Shown here piece by piece: positions 1 to 10,131 of a stretch of DNA of 64,000 nt. Made by a program: the position numbers and the translations under genes. Source of the stretch: Malachius bipustulatus (Eukaryota > Arthropoda > Insecta > Coleoptera > Melyridae); NCBI GenBank assembly GCA_910589415.1, contig OU342630.1:14231867-14295866 (forward strand). The letters run 5' to 3'. The notes under the pieces were generated by a model. It searched no databases and had not been told where the DNA came from. It saw only the letters and a list, made by a program, of their open reading frames with translations. Every line of letters starts with the position of its first letter. Position 1 is the stretch's first letter.

Positions 1-1650
1 TTAAGGAAAACGGAACAAAGGGTAGATTCTAAAAGTACTGTATTATTAACCACGATGAAAAATGGTTTTGAGAAAGACAAAATATGGTACAATAAGTTTT
101 CCAAATTTTCTAAGATAGTTCGTGTTTTAGCTTGGATAAGGAGATTTTATTTCAACTGTAGAAAGAAAACAGAGTTACGCGAAAAGGGTATATTGTCATG
201 TCTAGAGATGAAAAATGCGGAATCATTTTTGTTAAAATTGATTCAAAAGGAGTGCTTTAATGATGAAAACGACGCGCGCATTAAACACTTCCTGCCTAAC
301 AAAGATGATGATGGGTTGATTCGGATAAAGACAAAAATTATACTACGAGATGATGCATATAATTTTCGCTGTCCTATTATATTACCAGGTGATCATGAGG
401 TTGTTTTGCTGATTATAAAAGAAAAGCACGAAAGTCTTAATCATGCTGGGGTTGAGATTACAATGAGTGCTTTAAGAGAAACATTTTGGATCCTGGGGGG
501 CAGAAAGGTAATCCGATCGGTAATTAGGAAATGTGTAAATTGTCATAGATATGCGGCTAAGCCTTTAGAGTCGGTTCCTACACCTTTACCTTTAAATAGA
601 GTACGGGACGCTGCCGTTTTTGAAGTGATTGGCATAGATTTTGCAGGACCTATCTATCTTAAGGGGGGTCAGAAAGCATGGATTTGTTTATTTACATGTG
701 CTGTGTTTAGGGCCGTGCATCTTGAATTAGTGAACTCATTAAGTACAGCATCCTTTTTAATGACATTGAGACGTCATATTGCTAGAAGGGGTAGACCTAG
801 CATTATATACAGCGACAATGGGACCAATTTTGTAGGGTTGAATAATATGTTCAAGCATATAGATTTTAATAAGTTGGCTGAAATTACAGCTATAGAAAAA
901 ATTGAGTGGAAGTTCAATCCTCCAACTGCAGCGTGGTGGGGAGGATTTTGGGAACGTTTAATCGGAATTCTTAAAAGACTATTGAGACGAACGCTTAAGA
1001 AATCCTGTTTGAATTATGAGGAAATGTTGACTGTACTTTTAGATTGTGAGGCAGTAATTAATTCGAGACCGATAACATTTATGTCGGAAGATAAACAGGA
1101 GATTAAACCTCTCACTCCATCTATGTTTCTGCAAGAAATAAAAGAAATAGGTGTTTTAGATCTAGATCAAATAGAACGTTGCAAAATAGATAAGCGTTAT
1201 TTATATCGCCAGAAAATTAAAGAGAACCTGAGGCAAAGATTCCGTAATGAGTATTTAGGTTCATTAGTTCATAGAGAGCCCAGGTTTAAAACTATTTTTG
1301 ATATAAATGTTGGTGACGTTGTTTTGATCGAAAATGAAAATGTAAAGCGTTTGGACTGGCCTTTAGCTCGGGTAAAGGAAGTTGTAGCTGGTAAGGATAA
1401 TAATGTAAGAGTAGTTCGTTTGACTACGGCCTCTGGTGAACTTGTGAGACCGATTCAAAGAATTTATCCTTTAGAACTTAAACATAAAAATATTGATTGT
1501 AATGTTGACAAAGCTATGATAGATAAATATAAAGATGTATGTGAGCCTCAAAGGTCCAGTCATGTAGTTGCAGATTGTAATAAGACTAAAAATGTAGTGA
1601 CCAGAAGTGGTAGGGAAGTGAAACATCCGGAAAGGTTGATTTATAATTAA
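1..1650 (+). CDS. pol: BEL/Pao pol, C-terminal part (integrase), 5' end outside window
   Basis: The frame is open from base 1; the first ATG, at 55, is internal and not a true start. An H2C2 zinc-binding integrase head is visible (HAGVEITMSALRETFW, then CVNCHRY). The catalytic core follows with Asp in GIDFAGP, Asp in YSDNGTNF and Glu in AAWWGGFWERLIG. A basic C-terminal DUF5641-like domain (NVGDVVLIENENVKR) closes the protein. It would join reverse-transcribed DNA into the host chromosome. This copy reads through TGG TAC AAT AAG near 84, where the minus-strand copy has lost one base and gained a stop. About ten residues differ from the other copy over 520. Confidence 0.93.
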   Translation, partial: LRKTEQRVDSKSTVLLTTMKNGFEKDKIWYNKFSKFSKIVRVLAWIRRFYFNCRKKTELREKGILSCLEMKNAESFLLKLIQKECFNDENDARIKHFLPNKDDDGLIRIKTKIILRDDAYNFRCPIILPGDHEVVLLIIKEKHESLNHAGVEITMSALRETFWILGGRKVIRSVIRKCVNCHRYAAKPLESVPTPLPLNRVRDAAVFEVIGIDFAGPIYLKGGQKAWICLFTCAVFRAVHLELVNSLSTASFLMTLRRHIARRGRPSIIYSDNGTNFVGLNNMFKHIDFNKLAEITAIEKIEWKFNPPTAAWWGGFWERLIGILKRLLRRTLKKSCLNYEEMLTVLLDCEAVINSRPITFMSEDKQEIKPLTPSMFLQEIKEIGVLDLDQIERCKIDKRYLYRQKIKENLRQRFRNEYLGSLVHREPRFKTIFDINVGDVVLIENENVKRLDWPLARVKEVVAGKDNNVRVVRLTTASGELVRPIQRIYPLELKHKNIDCNVDKAMIDKYKDVCEPQRSSHVVADCNKTKNVVTRSGREVKHPERLIYN

Positions 1651-1811
1651 TCTTATGTTTTTAATATGTTTATTCCTAATGTTACTATTTAAGTTATATC
1701 CTGTCTTGTCTTATTATGTCTGAGTTCTGAGTCATTGTTTATTCTATGTATTTGTGTAAAATGATTTATGATTGAGATGAGAAACTATGTATCATCTCAA
1801 TGGTGGGAGAA

Positions 1812-2066
1812 TGTCATATTATGTCGAAAAATAATTGAAAGTAGGTACATTTTTGATGACATTTATTCTGACAGTGCACCTATAGGTATTGTAGAGAGAG
1901 GACGTGTCGGGAGAACGCAGGAAGATAAAACCTGGCACGTATTATATGTACCTACATACCTAAAGAACTAAAACTGTGTTAATTTAATTAAAAGTTAATA
2001 AACATTCATTTTCTATTTGACTAATTGATCACTATTCTTGTTAATCCCGTTCCTGATAATTTGACA
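1812..2066 (+). repeat. 3' LTR of BEL copy 1
   Basis: This 255-bp LTR starts TGTCATATTATG and ends CTGATAATTTGACA (TG...CA termini). A purine-rich tract GGTGGGAGAA (1802-1811) precedes it, as expected for plus-strand priming. It matches the LTR at 3122-3376 in reverse complement essentially base for base, including a block where the LTR at 9010-9265 differs. A 67-residue open frame across the LTR (1768-1971) recurs in the other copies and is not considered a gene. Confidence 0.95.
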
Positions 2067-2816
2067 GAATTTTCAAAGCCCTGGAGACGCCCATACCGGA
2101 CAATCAAACAATCAGCGTATGCACAGACTCCCTCACGTCAGCTAATCTAATACAAAACTTCTACTCTCGACATCCAATTGTCCGGGAAATCCACGAAACC
2201 TGCCACACACTCGCTGCCAGGGGAGTATCCATCACCATAATCTGGGTCCCGTCACACGTCGGCATCAAGGGCAACGAGACAGCGGATCGGGCCGCCAAGG
2301 AAGCCTCAACCCTAAATTCTCCAACAATAAACTTACAGCTTCAGAGCGACCTCAAGCAAGATCTCAAACAAACTATTCTACAGAAATGGCAGAACGAATG
2401 GCATAGAACACCTGACAAATTACGCGCTATCCATCCCTCAATCAAACGCTTCCAGATACCTACCTTAACCAGAAGAAACGGAGTAGTCATGCGAAGACTG
2501 AGGATAGGACGCACCCGCCTCACCCACTCTCACCTTATGTCTGGTACCAATCCTCCCGTATGTGAACATTGCGACAGCCCTCTTACCATCCAGCATATCC
2601 TACTTGAATGTGACTTCTACACGGGCGCCCGAACTCGCTCCGACTTCCAGAGAAGTGAGGGATTGAGAGAACTCTTGGACTCACCCGACAAAGTGGATAA
2701 GATCATCTCGTTCCTCCACAGGACACCAACACATACCATTTAATCTAATCAGTGATGTCTACCAATCGTTCATACCATAACTATTCCAAAATTATACCAG
2801 CAAATATCATTCATAT
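2067..2816 (+). pseudogene. Non-LTR retrotransposon fragment: RNase H and CCHC tail (I-superfamily type)
   Basis: The frame is open from 2069 to a stop at 2741-2743. Reading 2069-2340 gives an RNase H domain (VCTDSLTSANLI, then TIIWVPSHVGIKGNETAD with the conserved His and Asp). Reading 2489-2743 gives the usual C-terminal knuckle CEHCDSPLTIQHILLECDFY. An RNase H at the end of ORF2 fits I, Loa or R1-type elements rather than Jockey. The 5' side is cut by BEL copy 1 at 2066. The 3' UTR begins at 2744, is interrupted at 2816 by the gypsy element and resumes at 19918. RT and endonuclease are not in the window. Confidence 0.85.
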
Positions 2817-3121
2817 TGTTACGGGTCTCACAATAAATAAATCACCACCAAAAAGTCTTACAAATTACTTTATTCACTAATCCAAATTATAACCTCTAAT
2901 TATTATTCTTCTAAATAATCAAAACACAAACAGCTGACTACAACACTACTACTTGCACCTTGCACTTGTCTATTCTTTCTATCTGTCACTACTGGCTCCC
3001 TTACTTCACACTTCACTTCTGCTCTGTCTATACTTCAGTCTTCACTGTTTCACGTTCCGAACTAATCTAAAACACGCAGCCGCGCGGTGGTCCTTTTATA
3101 GTCCCCCGACGCAACAGTAGG
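2817..3121 (-). repeat. 3' LTR of gypsy A, first segment
   Basis: Matches 19320-19624 essentially base for base, starting TGTTACGGGTCTC. Read on the minus strand it contains the TATA box TATAAAAGG (3092-3100) and, further on, an AATAAA signal. BEL copy 2 interrupts it just upstream (in element sense) of the TATA box. The LTR resumes at 9271. Confidence 0.93.
3117..3121. repeat. Target-site duplication GTAGG, left copy (BEL copy 2)
   Basis: GTAGG abuts the left end of BEL copy 2, and the same five bases follow its right end at 9266-9270. The uninterrupted site exists once in the intact LTR at 19620-19624. This proves the insertion and its boundaries. Confidence 0.95.
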
Positions 3122-3376
3122 TGTCAAATTATCAGGAACGGGATAAACGAGAATAGTGATCAATTAGTCAAATAGAAAATGAATGTTTATTAACTTTTAA
3201 TTAAATTAACACAGTTTTAGTTCTTTAGGTATGTAGGTACATATAATACGTGCCAGGTTTTATCTTCCTGCGTTCTCCCGACACGTCCTCTCTCTACAAT
3301 ACCTATAGGTGCACTGTCAGAATAAATGTCATCAAAAATGTACCTACTTTCAATTATTTTTCGACATAATATGACA
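3122..3376 (-). repeat. 3' LTR of BEL copy 2
   Basis: 255 bp, TGTCAAATTATC to AATATGACA on the plus strand. Next to it inside the element is TTCTCCCACC (3377-3386), the complement of the polypurine tract. It agrees with the LTR of copy 1 but differs from its own 5' LTR in a cluster of about ten changes (3196-3229). Confidence 0.95.
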
Positions 3377-3538
3377 TTCTCCCACCATTGAGATGATACA
3401 TAGTTTCTCATCTCAATCATAAATCATTTTACACAAATACATAGAATAAACAATGACTCAGAACTCAGACATAATAAGACAAGACAGGATATAACTTAAA
3501 TAGTAACATTAGGAATAAACATATTAAAAAACATAAGA

Positions 3539-5104
3539 TTAATTATAAATCAACCTTTCCGGATGTTTCACTTCCCTACCACGTCTGGTCACTACATTTT
3601 TAGTCTTATTACAATCTGCAACTACATGACTGGACCTTTGAGGCTCACATACATCTTTATATTTATCTATCATAGCTTTATTAACATTACAATCCATATT
3701 TTTATGTTTAAGTTCTAAAGGATAAATTCTTTGAATCGGTCTCACAAGTTCACCAGAGGCCGTAATCAAACGAACTACTCTTACATTATTATCCTTACCA
3801 GCTACAACTTCCTTTACCCGAGCTAAAGGCCAGTCCAAACGCTTTACATTTTCATTTTCGATCAAAACAACGTCACCAACATTTATATCAAAAACAGTTT
3901 TAAGCCTGGGCTCTCTATGAACTAATGAACCTAAATACTCATTACGGAATCTTTGCCTCAGGTTCTCTTTAATTTTCTGGCGATATAAATAACGTTTATC
4001 TATTTTGCAACGTTCTATTTGATCTAGATCTAAAACACCTATTTCTTTTATTTCTTGCAGAAACATTGATGGAGTGAGAGGTTTAATCTCCTGTTTATCT
4101 TCCGACATAAATGTTATCGGTCTCGAATTAATTACTGCCTCACAATCTAAAAGTACAGTCAACATTTCCTCATAATTCAAACAGGATTTCTTAAGCGTTC
4201 GTCTCAATAGTCTTTTAAGAATTCCGATTAAACGTTCCCAAAATCCTCCCCACCACGCTGCAGTTGGAGGATTGAACTTCCACTCAATTTTTTCTATAGC
4301 TGTAATTTCAGCCAACTTATTAAAATCTATATGCTTGAACATATTATTCAACCCTACAAAATTGGTCCCATTGTCGCTGTATATAATGCTAGGTCTACCC
4401 CTTCTAGCAATATGACGTCTCAATGCCATTAAAAAGGATGCTGTACTTAATGAGTTCACTAATTCAAGATGCACGGCCCTAAACACAGCACATGTAAATA
4501 AACAAATCCATGCTTTCTGACCCCCCTTAAGATAGATAGGTCCTGCAAAATCTATGCCAATCACTTCAAAAACGGCAGCGTCCCTTACTCTATTTAAAGG
4601 TAAAGGTGCAGGAACCGACTCTAAAGGCTTAGCCGCATATCTATGACAATTTACACATTTCCTAATTACCGATCGGATTACCTTTCTGCCCCCCAGGATC
4701 CAAAATGTTTCTCTTAAAGCACTCATTGTAATCTCAACCCCAGCATGATTAAGACTTTCGTGCTTTTCTTTTATAATCAGCAAAACAACCTCATGATCAC
4801 CTGGTAATATAATAGGACAGCGAAAATTATATGCATCATCTCGTAATATAATTTTTGTCTTTATCCGAATCAACCCATCATCATCTTTGTTAGGCAGGAA
4901 GTGTTTAATGAGCGCGTCGTTTTCATCATTAAAGCACTCCTTTTGAATCAATTTTAACAAAAATGATTCCGCATTTTTCATCTCTATACATGACAATATA
5001 CCCTTTTCGCGTAACTCTGTTTTCTTTCTACAGTTGAAATAAAATCTCCTTATCCAAGCTAAAACACGAACTATCTTAGAAAATTTGGAAAACTTATTTA
5101 CCAT
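3539..5104 (-). pseudogene. pol: BEL copy 2 pol, integrase part, out of frame with upstream pol
   Basis: 521 residues with an H2C2 head, the D,D,E core (GIDFAGP, YSDNGTNF, GGFWERL) and a DUF5641-like tail, as in copy 1. The apparent start codon is created by the frameshift. In copy 1 the same region is fused in frame to RNase H. Here TACAATAAG has become TAAATAAG, which ends the upstream frame at 5098 and leaves integrase without its normal fusion. The shift could be a sequencing error, but nothing in the sequence suggests a programmed site. Confidence 0.9.
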
Positions 5105-8100
5105 ATTTTGTCTTTCTCAAAACCATTTTTCATCGTGGTTAATAATACAGTACTTTTAGAATCTACCCTTTGTTCCGTTTTCCTTAATTCTTTATTTATT
5201 TCGTCTTCATTATACAAGGATTCGCTTTTGGGCCAATGTTCATAACTCATACCTAACCAATCGGGACCCTCCCACCATTTTGATAATAATAACTGATCGA
5301 CCGTACACCCTCTAGACGGTAAATCGGCAGGATTTGCTTGTCCAGGAACATGCCCCCATTGTTCTGGTTTCGAATACTTGCGGATTTCTTGGACTCTGTT
5401 CCATACAAAAACACCCCAATTAGACGATCTGTGAATCCATGCTAAAACGGTAGAAGAGTCGGTCCAATAATACACTTTCACATTCTCAATATTTAGAGAA
5501 TTTAAAACAGAAATTGTTAATCTAACACCGATAGTCGCAGCCAAAAGTTCCAAACGTGGAATACTCTGACGAGCATCCGAATTCTTCTTTCTTGCAGGTG
5601 CAACGCGTGTCTTGGCCTGAATTAAATTGACTCTAACCTGCGAACCGCTCTCTACACGAATAAATACAACCGCAGCATAGGCTACCTTACTAGCATCACA
5701 AAACGTGTGTATGGATACATTATCATTTGAATTTACTTTTCCTAAAATGCATCGCCTTACTTGAACTTTATCTAAATCTTTCAACTCTCTAAACCATTTA
5801 AGAAATTTCTTTCTAATATCTTCCCCAACTGCCTCATCCCATGACAAATTTTGAGCCCATGTTTCCTGTAATAGAACTCTTGGACCTAGACTTACAGGGC
5901 ATACCATTCCCAAGGGATCAAAAATACGATGAGCTATGGAAAGAATATTTCTTTTGGTTATTTTTTCTTTATCAAACTGATCTAGAACTGGCACATTTAT
6001 TGATAGAGTGTCAGTCTGTTTGTTCCACACGATACCTAGTACTGACGTCTGATTTTTGACATTAGAGCAATCACCACTATACTCCCACCCACGGAGGTCA
6101 AAACCAGCTAACTCCATCACTGCCTTTGCATCATTAATAAATTCATTTAACTGTTCTATCGAATTTACACTAGTAGCACAATTATCTACATAAAAACTTT
6201 TCAAAAGTCGTTCAATATTTTCTTTTGAAAAGTTCCTTATCAATTCATTATCAATAGATTCAATTACCTTATTTAAATGCATCATAATAACAGCAGCTAA
6301 AATAAATGGACTACAAGTAACACCAAAGACTACTCTACAATGCCTTAAAATTACTTCTTTTCTCTCTTTATCGAACCAAATAAATCTCAAACAATCCCTA
6401 TCCTTTACGTCGATGCTAATTTGCAAAAAAGCTTTTCTGATATCAGAAACTACACCTATGTTACCTGTTCTAAAACGTAACAATACAGATGATATCAGTT
6501 CGATGAGATTTGGTCCTTTCTCCAAGCATTCATTAAGAGACGGTGATTGACGATCTTTCGCTGAAGCGTCGAACACTGGTCTTATTCTTGTAGTGCTGTT
6601 TTCTTTGACGACATGACGATGTGGCAGGTAAAGACCCCAATTGGTCACTTCGTTCTCAGGAACATACTCAATAATTCCTTCTGCTAACCACTCGTCGAAA
6701 ATTGAATCATATTCTTCATAAATACCTTCTGCTTTCAGCTTCTTGACGGTTGATTGGAGACGCCGAACTGCCATTTCTTTATTATCAATCAAAACTGGAT
6801 GATTTTCCAACCATGGCAATTTCACTTCATAACGACCTTCCCCATTTATTCTTACCGTTTCACACAAGGCTTGGTTCACTTCTTTATCATGTTCTTCTTG
6901 TGATTTATTTTCAATGGGATCCTTGATGCCCAAAATATCTAAAGACCACAAATCACAAATATTTTCACTTCTTGTGAACATGGATATTGCATTAATTGTT
7001 CCATCATTACGTTCTTTTACAATAGGAACTTTGCCCATTAGTGTCCATCCCAAATAAGTTTCCACAGCAACCAAACCACACTGCAAAACATGTCGTTTTC
7101 CAGTAAGTAATTTTCCGGCAATATCAGCTCCTATGAGCACTGAAACTCCTTGATCAATATTGTTTACATTTACGTCTGTAATATTAATTTTCAGTTCTCG
7201 CAATTCATTATTCCAGACACCATTCCTGATTGAAGGGATTTCTTTGCAAATCACCTCTTGATCAAGTGCGATAAAATTACATCTATAATTATCATCTAGG
7301 CTGCTCAAATGAATCTTATATTTCTTATGACTTACTGCATCCGTTTTCTTTCCACCAAATAACGAGTGAATCATCAATTGTTCCTCCAATGGTTTATAAC
7401 ATAAGCGAGTGGCAACTTCCTTTATTATGTACGACTTCTGCGACCCGGTATCGATGACAGCACGCACGACGATCTCGGTATCCCCGTTGCGTACTTTAAC
7501 ACGTAACGTTTGCATGAAAACTTCAGGATCGTTGCAATAACTTGCCAAACTGCATTCATTTTTCACCCCGGATTCGTTCTTTCTATTGATTTCACCAACA
7601 GTAGCAGCTGTAGCATCTGGTTTGTTTTTGTTAATCTCTGGACACATAATCATTTCATGTCGACGGGAACACCATGGACATTTCAAAAACTTGCGACATT
7701 TTTTGGAATAATGCCCGCTTCTAATGCAAAGATAGCACACTTGATTTTTCTGAACTACTTCTCGCCTTTCTGATAAATTCATGTTCTTCGCTTGTTCACA
7801 CCTAGAGCTTTCATGTTCACTGCCATTACAAAAAATACACGGATTCGCTTTATTTTTCATCGTGAGTAAACCCATCGTACTTGGAACTTCTTTGCTGTTG
7901 TTCGATGAACGTACTTTATAATTTTTCGACTTCTCCGGATCTCTATCAGAATGCGTTTTCAAATCGAATCCTTTTACGGCCATAGATATTCGCAACTCAT
8001 TTTGTACTTCATTTTCTAAAAATTTTATAAGTTGAGTCAACCTATCTTTCGACTTAGCCGTCGCATTAGCTGAAGAGCTCTGAGATATCTCATTATTCAT

Positions 8101-8922
8101 TGAACTTCGTTGCCATGCACGTAACAATTCTTTGGGTAATGAGGACTCTACGAGAGGAAAAAGCATCGCTGCACACTTATCCGTGGTCACCCCCAGAGAT
8201 TCAAGCGCCCTCAAATGAGACTCTATCTTATCATATAAACTTGACAATGAAATTTGCTTGGTAGGTGTTAAAGCGTTCTGCAATACTAGCTTTAATAATT
8301 CTCTTACATAAACTTCGATTTGTAAATCATCGTTGCCAAATCGACTTTTCAAGCTAGCAATCACTTTATCATAATTTTCACTTGTAGGCGGAAAACTTTT
8401 CACCAACTCATCAGCTCGAGAATGTGGTACCATAGCTTGAATTAAATACTGGAACTTATCTTCCTTAGCTATATCTCGATCTGTGTGAATCTTCTTAAAC
8501 AGACTCCAAAATTGTAGCCATTCACGTAGATCTCCACTAAACTTCGCGAGTTCAATTTTCGGCAACTTGAAAGTCTTCCTTGAATCTCCTTGTAAAGGTT
8601 GAGTGCTTGGCTGTGTAACTTGATTGCTTGAATTCCAAATCTCTTCAAAAGTAACTTTAGCCAACATAAATTTGCCCAAATAATCATCGGCTTCACTGTA
8701 CTCCTTTTGAAGAACTCCATCGGTCGTCTCTGGTACGTCTAATAACAATTCTATGACAGCTTTTGTTGTTTCGTTTAGTTCGTTCATTTTTTCTTCTAAA
8801 ATTTTAAACAAAACCAAAGTCTGCTTCTCATCACGTCCAGCGCCGAGACTATCATTGAAAGAATTCAAAGCTTTTGTAAACAACGCGCGTTGCGTCGTTC
8901 TCTTCTTCTTCGTTCGATCCAT
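5098..8922 (-). CDS. gag-pol: BEL copy 2 Gag-protease-RT-RNase H polyprotein
   Basis: 1274 residues from ATG at 8922. About 105-230 is a DUF1759-type Gag domain (KLPKIELAKFSGDLREWLQFW). Three Cys/His knuckles lie at about 360-430 (CIFCNGSEHESSRC, CYLCIRSGHYSKKC, CPWCSRRHEMIMC). Retropepsin is near 490 (VIDTGSQKSYI). The RT has motif A VVSDIRKAFLQI and a YVDN box (FYVDNCATSV) where most RTs have YVDD. RNase H follows (FCDASKVAYAA, TDSSTVLAW). The YVDN may be a lineage trait of some BEL elements or a loss of a catalytic Asp; alignment would decide. The frame ends early at 5098. Confidence 0.93.
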   Translation of the reverse strand: MDRTKKKRTTQRALFTKALNSFNDSLGAGRDEKQTLVLFKILEEKMNELNETTKAVIELLLDVPETTDGVLQKEYSEADDYLGKFMLAKVTFEEIWNSSNQVTQPSTQPLQGDSRKTFKLPKIELAKFSGDLREWLQFWSLFKKIHTDRDIAKEDKFQYLIQAMVPHSRADELVKSFPPTSENYDKVIASLKSRFGNDDLQIEVYVRELLKLVLQNALTPTKQISLSSLYDKIESHLRALESLGVTTDKCAAMLFPLVESSLPKELLRAWQRSSMNNEISQSSSANATAKSKDRLTQLIKFLENEVQNELRISMAVKGFDLKTHSDRDPEKSKNYKVRSSNNSKEVPSTMGLLTMKNKANPCIFCNGSEHESSRCEQAKNMNLSERREVVQKNQVCYLCIRSGHYSKKCRKFLKCPWCSRRHEMIMCPEINKNKPDATAATVGEINRKNESGVKNECSLASYCNDPEVFMQTLRVKVRNGDTEIVVRAVIDTGSQKSYIIKEVATRLCYKPLEEQLMIHSLFGGKKTDAVSHKKYKIHLSSLDDNYRCNFIALDQEVICKEIPSIRNGVWNNELRELKINITDVNVNNIDQGVSVLIGADIAGKLLTGKRHVLQCGLVAVETYLGWTLMGKVPIVKERNDGTINAISMFTRSENICDLWSLDILGIKDPIENKSQEEHDKEVNQALCETVRINGEGRYEVKLPWLENHPVLIDNKEMAVRRLQSTVKKLKAEGIYEEYDSIFDEWLAEGIIEYVPENEVTNWGLYLPHRHVVKENSTTRIRPVFDASAKDRQSPSLNECLEKGPNLIELISSVLLRFRTGNIGVVSDIRKAFLQISIDVKDRDCLRFIWFDKERKEVILRHCRVVFGVTCSPFILAAVIMMHLNKVIESIDNELIRNFSKENIERLLKSFYVDNCATSVNSIEQLNEFINDAKAVMELAGFDLRGWEYSGDCSNVKNQTSVLGIVWNKQTDTLSINVPVLDQFDKEKITKRNILSIAHRIFDPLGMVCPVSLGPRVLLQETWAQNLSWDEAVGEDIRKKFLKWFRELKDLDKVQVRRCILGKVNSNDNVSIHTFCDASKVAYAAVVFIRVESGSQVRVNLIQAKTRVAPARKKNSDARQSIPRLELLAATIGVRLTISVLNSLNIENVKVYYWTDSSTVLAWIHRSSNWGVFVWNRVQEIRKYSKPEQWGHVPGQANPADLPSRGCTVDQLLLSKWWEGPDWLGMSYEHWPKSESLYNEDEINKELRKTEQRVDSKSTVLLTTMKNGFEKDKIW

Positions 8923-8988
8923 TTTTCTATTATAACTTTAACTTTAAACAACTCACTTTACTATTCAAGTTACACTTAACGACTCCCC

Positions 8989-9006
8989 GTCCTGTCACGG
9001 TCGCCA
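8989..9006 (-). other. Primer-binding site of BEL copy 2 (tRNA-Arg type)
   Basis: Read on the minus strand, three bases after the 5' LTR comes TGGCGACCGTGACAGGAC. It has the TGG start complementary to a tRNA CCA end and resembles the tRNA-Arg primer site of 412/mdg1-type insect elements. The tRNA identity is from memory of that family. Confidence 0.8.
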
Positions 9007-9009
9007 AAA

Positions 9010-9265
9010 TGTCAAATTATCAGGAACGGGATAAACAAGAATAGTGATCAATTAGTCAAATAGAAAATGAATGTTTATTAACTTTAAATCAAACTAGCAC
9101 AATCTTTACTTCTTCAGGTATGTAGGTACATATAATACGTGCCAGGTTTTATCTTCCTGCGTTCTCCCGACACGTCCTCTCTCTACAATACCTATAGGTG
9201 CACTGTCAGAATAAATGTCATCAAAAATGTACCTACTTTCAATTATTTTTCGACATAATATGACA
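9010..9265 (-). repeat. 5' LTR of BEL copy 2
   Basis: 256 bp, same termini as the 3' LTR. It is identical to that LTR except for one substitution near 9036 and a dense block at about 9084-9117 (around ten substitutions and a one-base length change). The block, not scattered ageing, is the odd feature. Confidence 0.94.
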
Positions 9266-9270
9266 GTAGG
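9266..9270. repeat. Target-site duplication GTAGG, right copy
   Basis: Pairs with 3117-3121. Beyond it the gypsy A LTR continues with TACGTTCTACTCCG exactly as at 19625. Confidence 0.95.
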
Positions 9271-9563
9271 TACGTTCTACTCCGTTCTAGCAGGTACATT
9301 CTCGAACGTCGCACCGGCGCACCAGCCGTCGATTCATGGATTCTGGAAATGTCAGATTGTTCGGCGATCCCACTCCAGAAATCCATAGAACTAACGTCTG
9401 TCTGTCGATGTGTCACATGACATGTGACTGGAACTGTCGCGAACATGTCATTGACTAACTCAGTATAAAAAAAGAATGTAAACAAACAAGCAAATTCGTG
9501 GACTAGAATGTTAAAGGTTGAAGAAGCAATTACTAGAATTTTTCCAGAGCGGTGTTCGTTATA
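9271..9563 (-). repeat. 3' LTR of gypsy A, second segment
   Basis: Continues the LTR cut at 3121 and matches 19625-19917. It ends CGTTATA at 9563, where element-internal sequence begins. The complement of the adjacent CTGCCCCCTTT (9564-9574) is the polypurine tract AAAGGGGGCAG that primes plus-strand synthesis. Open frames of 125 and 89 residues over the two LTRs are shadows. Confidence 0.92.
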
Positions 9564-9603
9564 CTGCCCCCTTTCTATTTTCGAGCGTCCCGCTCGAACG
9601 GAC

Positions 9604-10131
9604 TTATTCGCTGTCTCCACAGTAGGGTGCCAGACGATTCAGGTGGACTACCTTCATCTTGCACTTGGGGGCTCCGCTCCGCTGTATCCTATACACCACG
9701 TCGTTTATCCTTTTAATAATTGTGTAAGGCCCTTCCCAGGATGGCATAAACTTAGGCGACAAACCCTTCTTCCTAGTTGGATTATAAAACCACACTTTGT
9801 CTCCTTCTGTGAAGCCGCCGGAGTTTGCCTTCAAGTCGTACCTCGCCTTCATTCGGTCGCTGGCCAACTTGATCTTCCTCCTGACTAGGGAATGCACTTC
9901 TGCCATGGAGTTTCTTAATTCGTCGACATAATTTCTGATCTCCGATGGTGGACTGCTTGGTGAACCGTACACCAAATCACAGGGTAGCCGAATCTCCCTG
10001 CCGAATACAACCTTGGCCGGTGTCTGTCCCGTAGTCTCATGGATGGCTGCCCTGTATGACATCAGCAACAAAGGCAGGTACTGGTCCCAGTCTCTCTGAT
10101 TGTTGCTCACAACCTTCGACAGATGTTCCTC
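9604..10131 (-). pseudogene. pol: Gypsy A pol, integrase C-terminal part, shifted frame
   Basis: About 170 residues continue integrase after a frame break: DWDQYLPLLLMSYRAA, GQTPAKVVFGREIRLPCDL, then the GPY-like chromatin-contact region (GDKVWFYNPTRKKG, WEGPYTIIKRINDVVYRIQ) and the stop at 9604. Comparison with the expected FNRT-x-EEHL junction shows two bases missing near 10132. The protein end lies only 41 bases from the LTR. Confidence 0.88.

Larger units (their letters stand above)
1..2066 (+). mobile_element. BEL/Pao LTR retrotransposon copy 1, 3' part
   Basis: This is the downstream third of a BEL/Pao element that enters from the left edge of the window. It holds the end of pol (integrase), a short 3' UTR, a polypurine tract and a complete 3' LTR ending TTTGACA at 2066. 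It is about 98% identical at protein level to the minus-strand copy at 3122-9265. The right flank is RNase H coding sequence of a non-LTR element, so this copy inserted into that element. The left end and target duplication are outside the window. Confidence 0.95.
3122..9265 (-). mobile_element. BEL/Pao LTR retrotransposon copy 2, complete, inside gypsy A LTR
   Basis: This 6144-bp element has LTRs at both ends, a tRNA-Arg-type primer-binding site, one long gag-protease-RT-RNase H frame (8922 to 5098), an integrase frame (5104 to 3539), a polypurine tract (3377-3386) and a 5-bp target duplication. Its 3' end faces the 3' end of copy 1, so 1-2066 and 3122-5190 form a long inverted repeat around a 1055-bp spacer. 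A one-base deletion near 5100 separates integrase from the rest of pol, so this copy is probably not autonomous. Confidence 0.96.

Noticed and set aside
1768..1971. 67-residue open frame, repeated at 3217-3420
   Set aside because: It lies across the BEL LTR and is identical only because the LTR is duplicated; it has no domain or initiation context.
5098..8922. YVDN in BEL RT taken as proof of inactivity
   Set aside because: YVDN may occur in some BEL lineages, so it cannot be called a defect without an alignment.
9243..9620. 125-residue frame (and 89-residue twin at 19570-19839)
   Set aside because: Shadow of the gypsy A LTR, crossing the promoter region; duplicated with the LTR.
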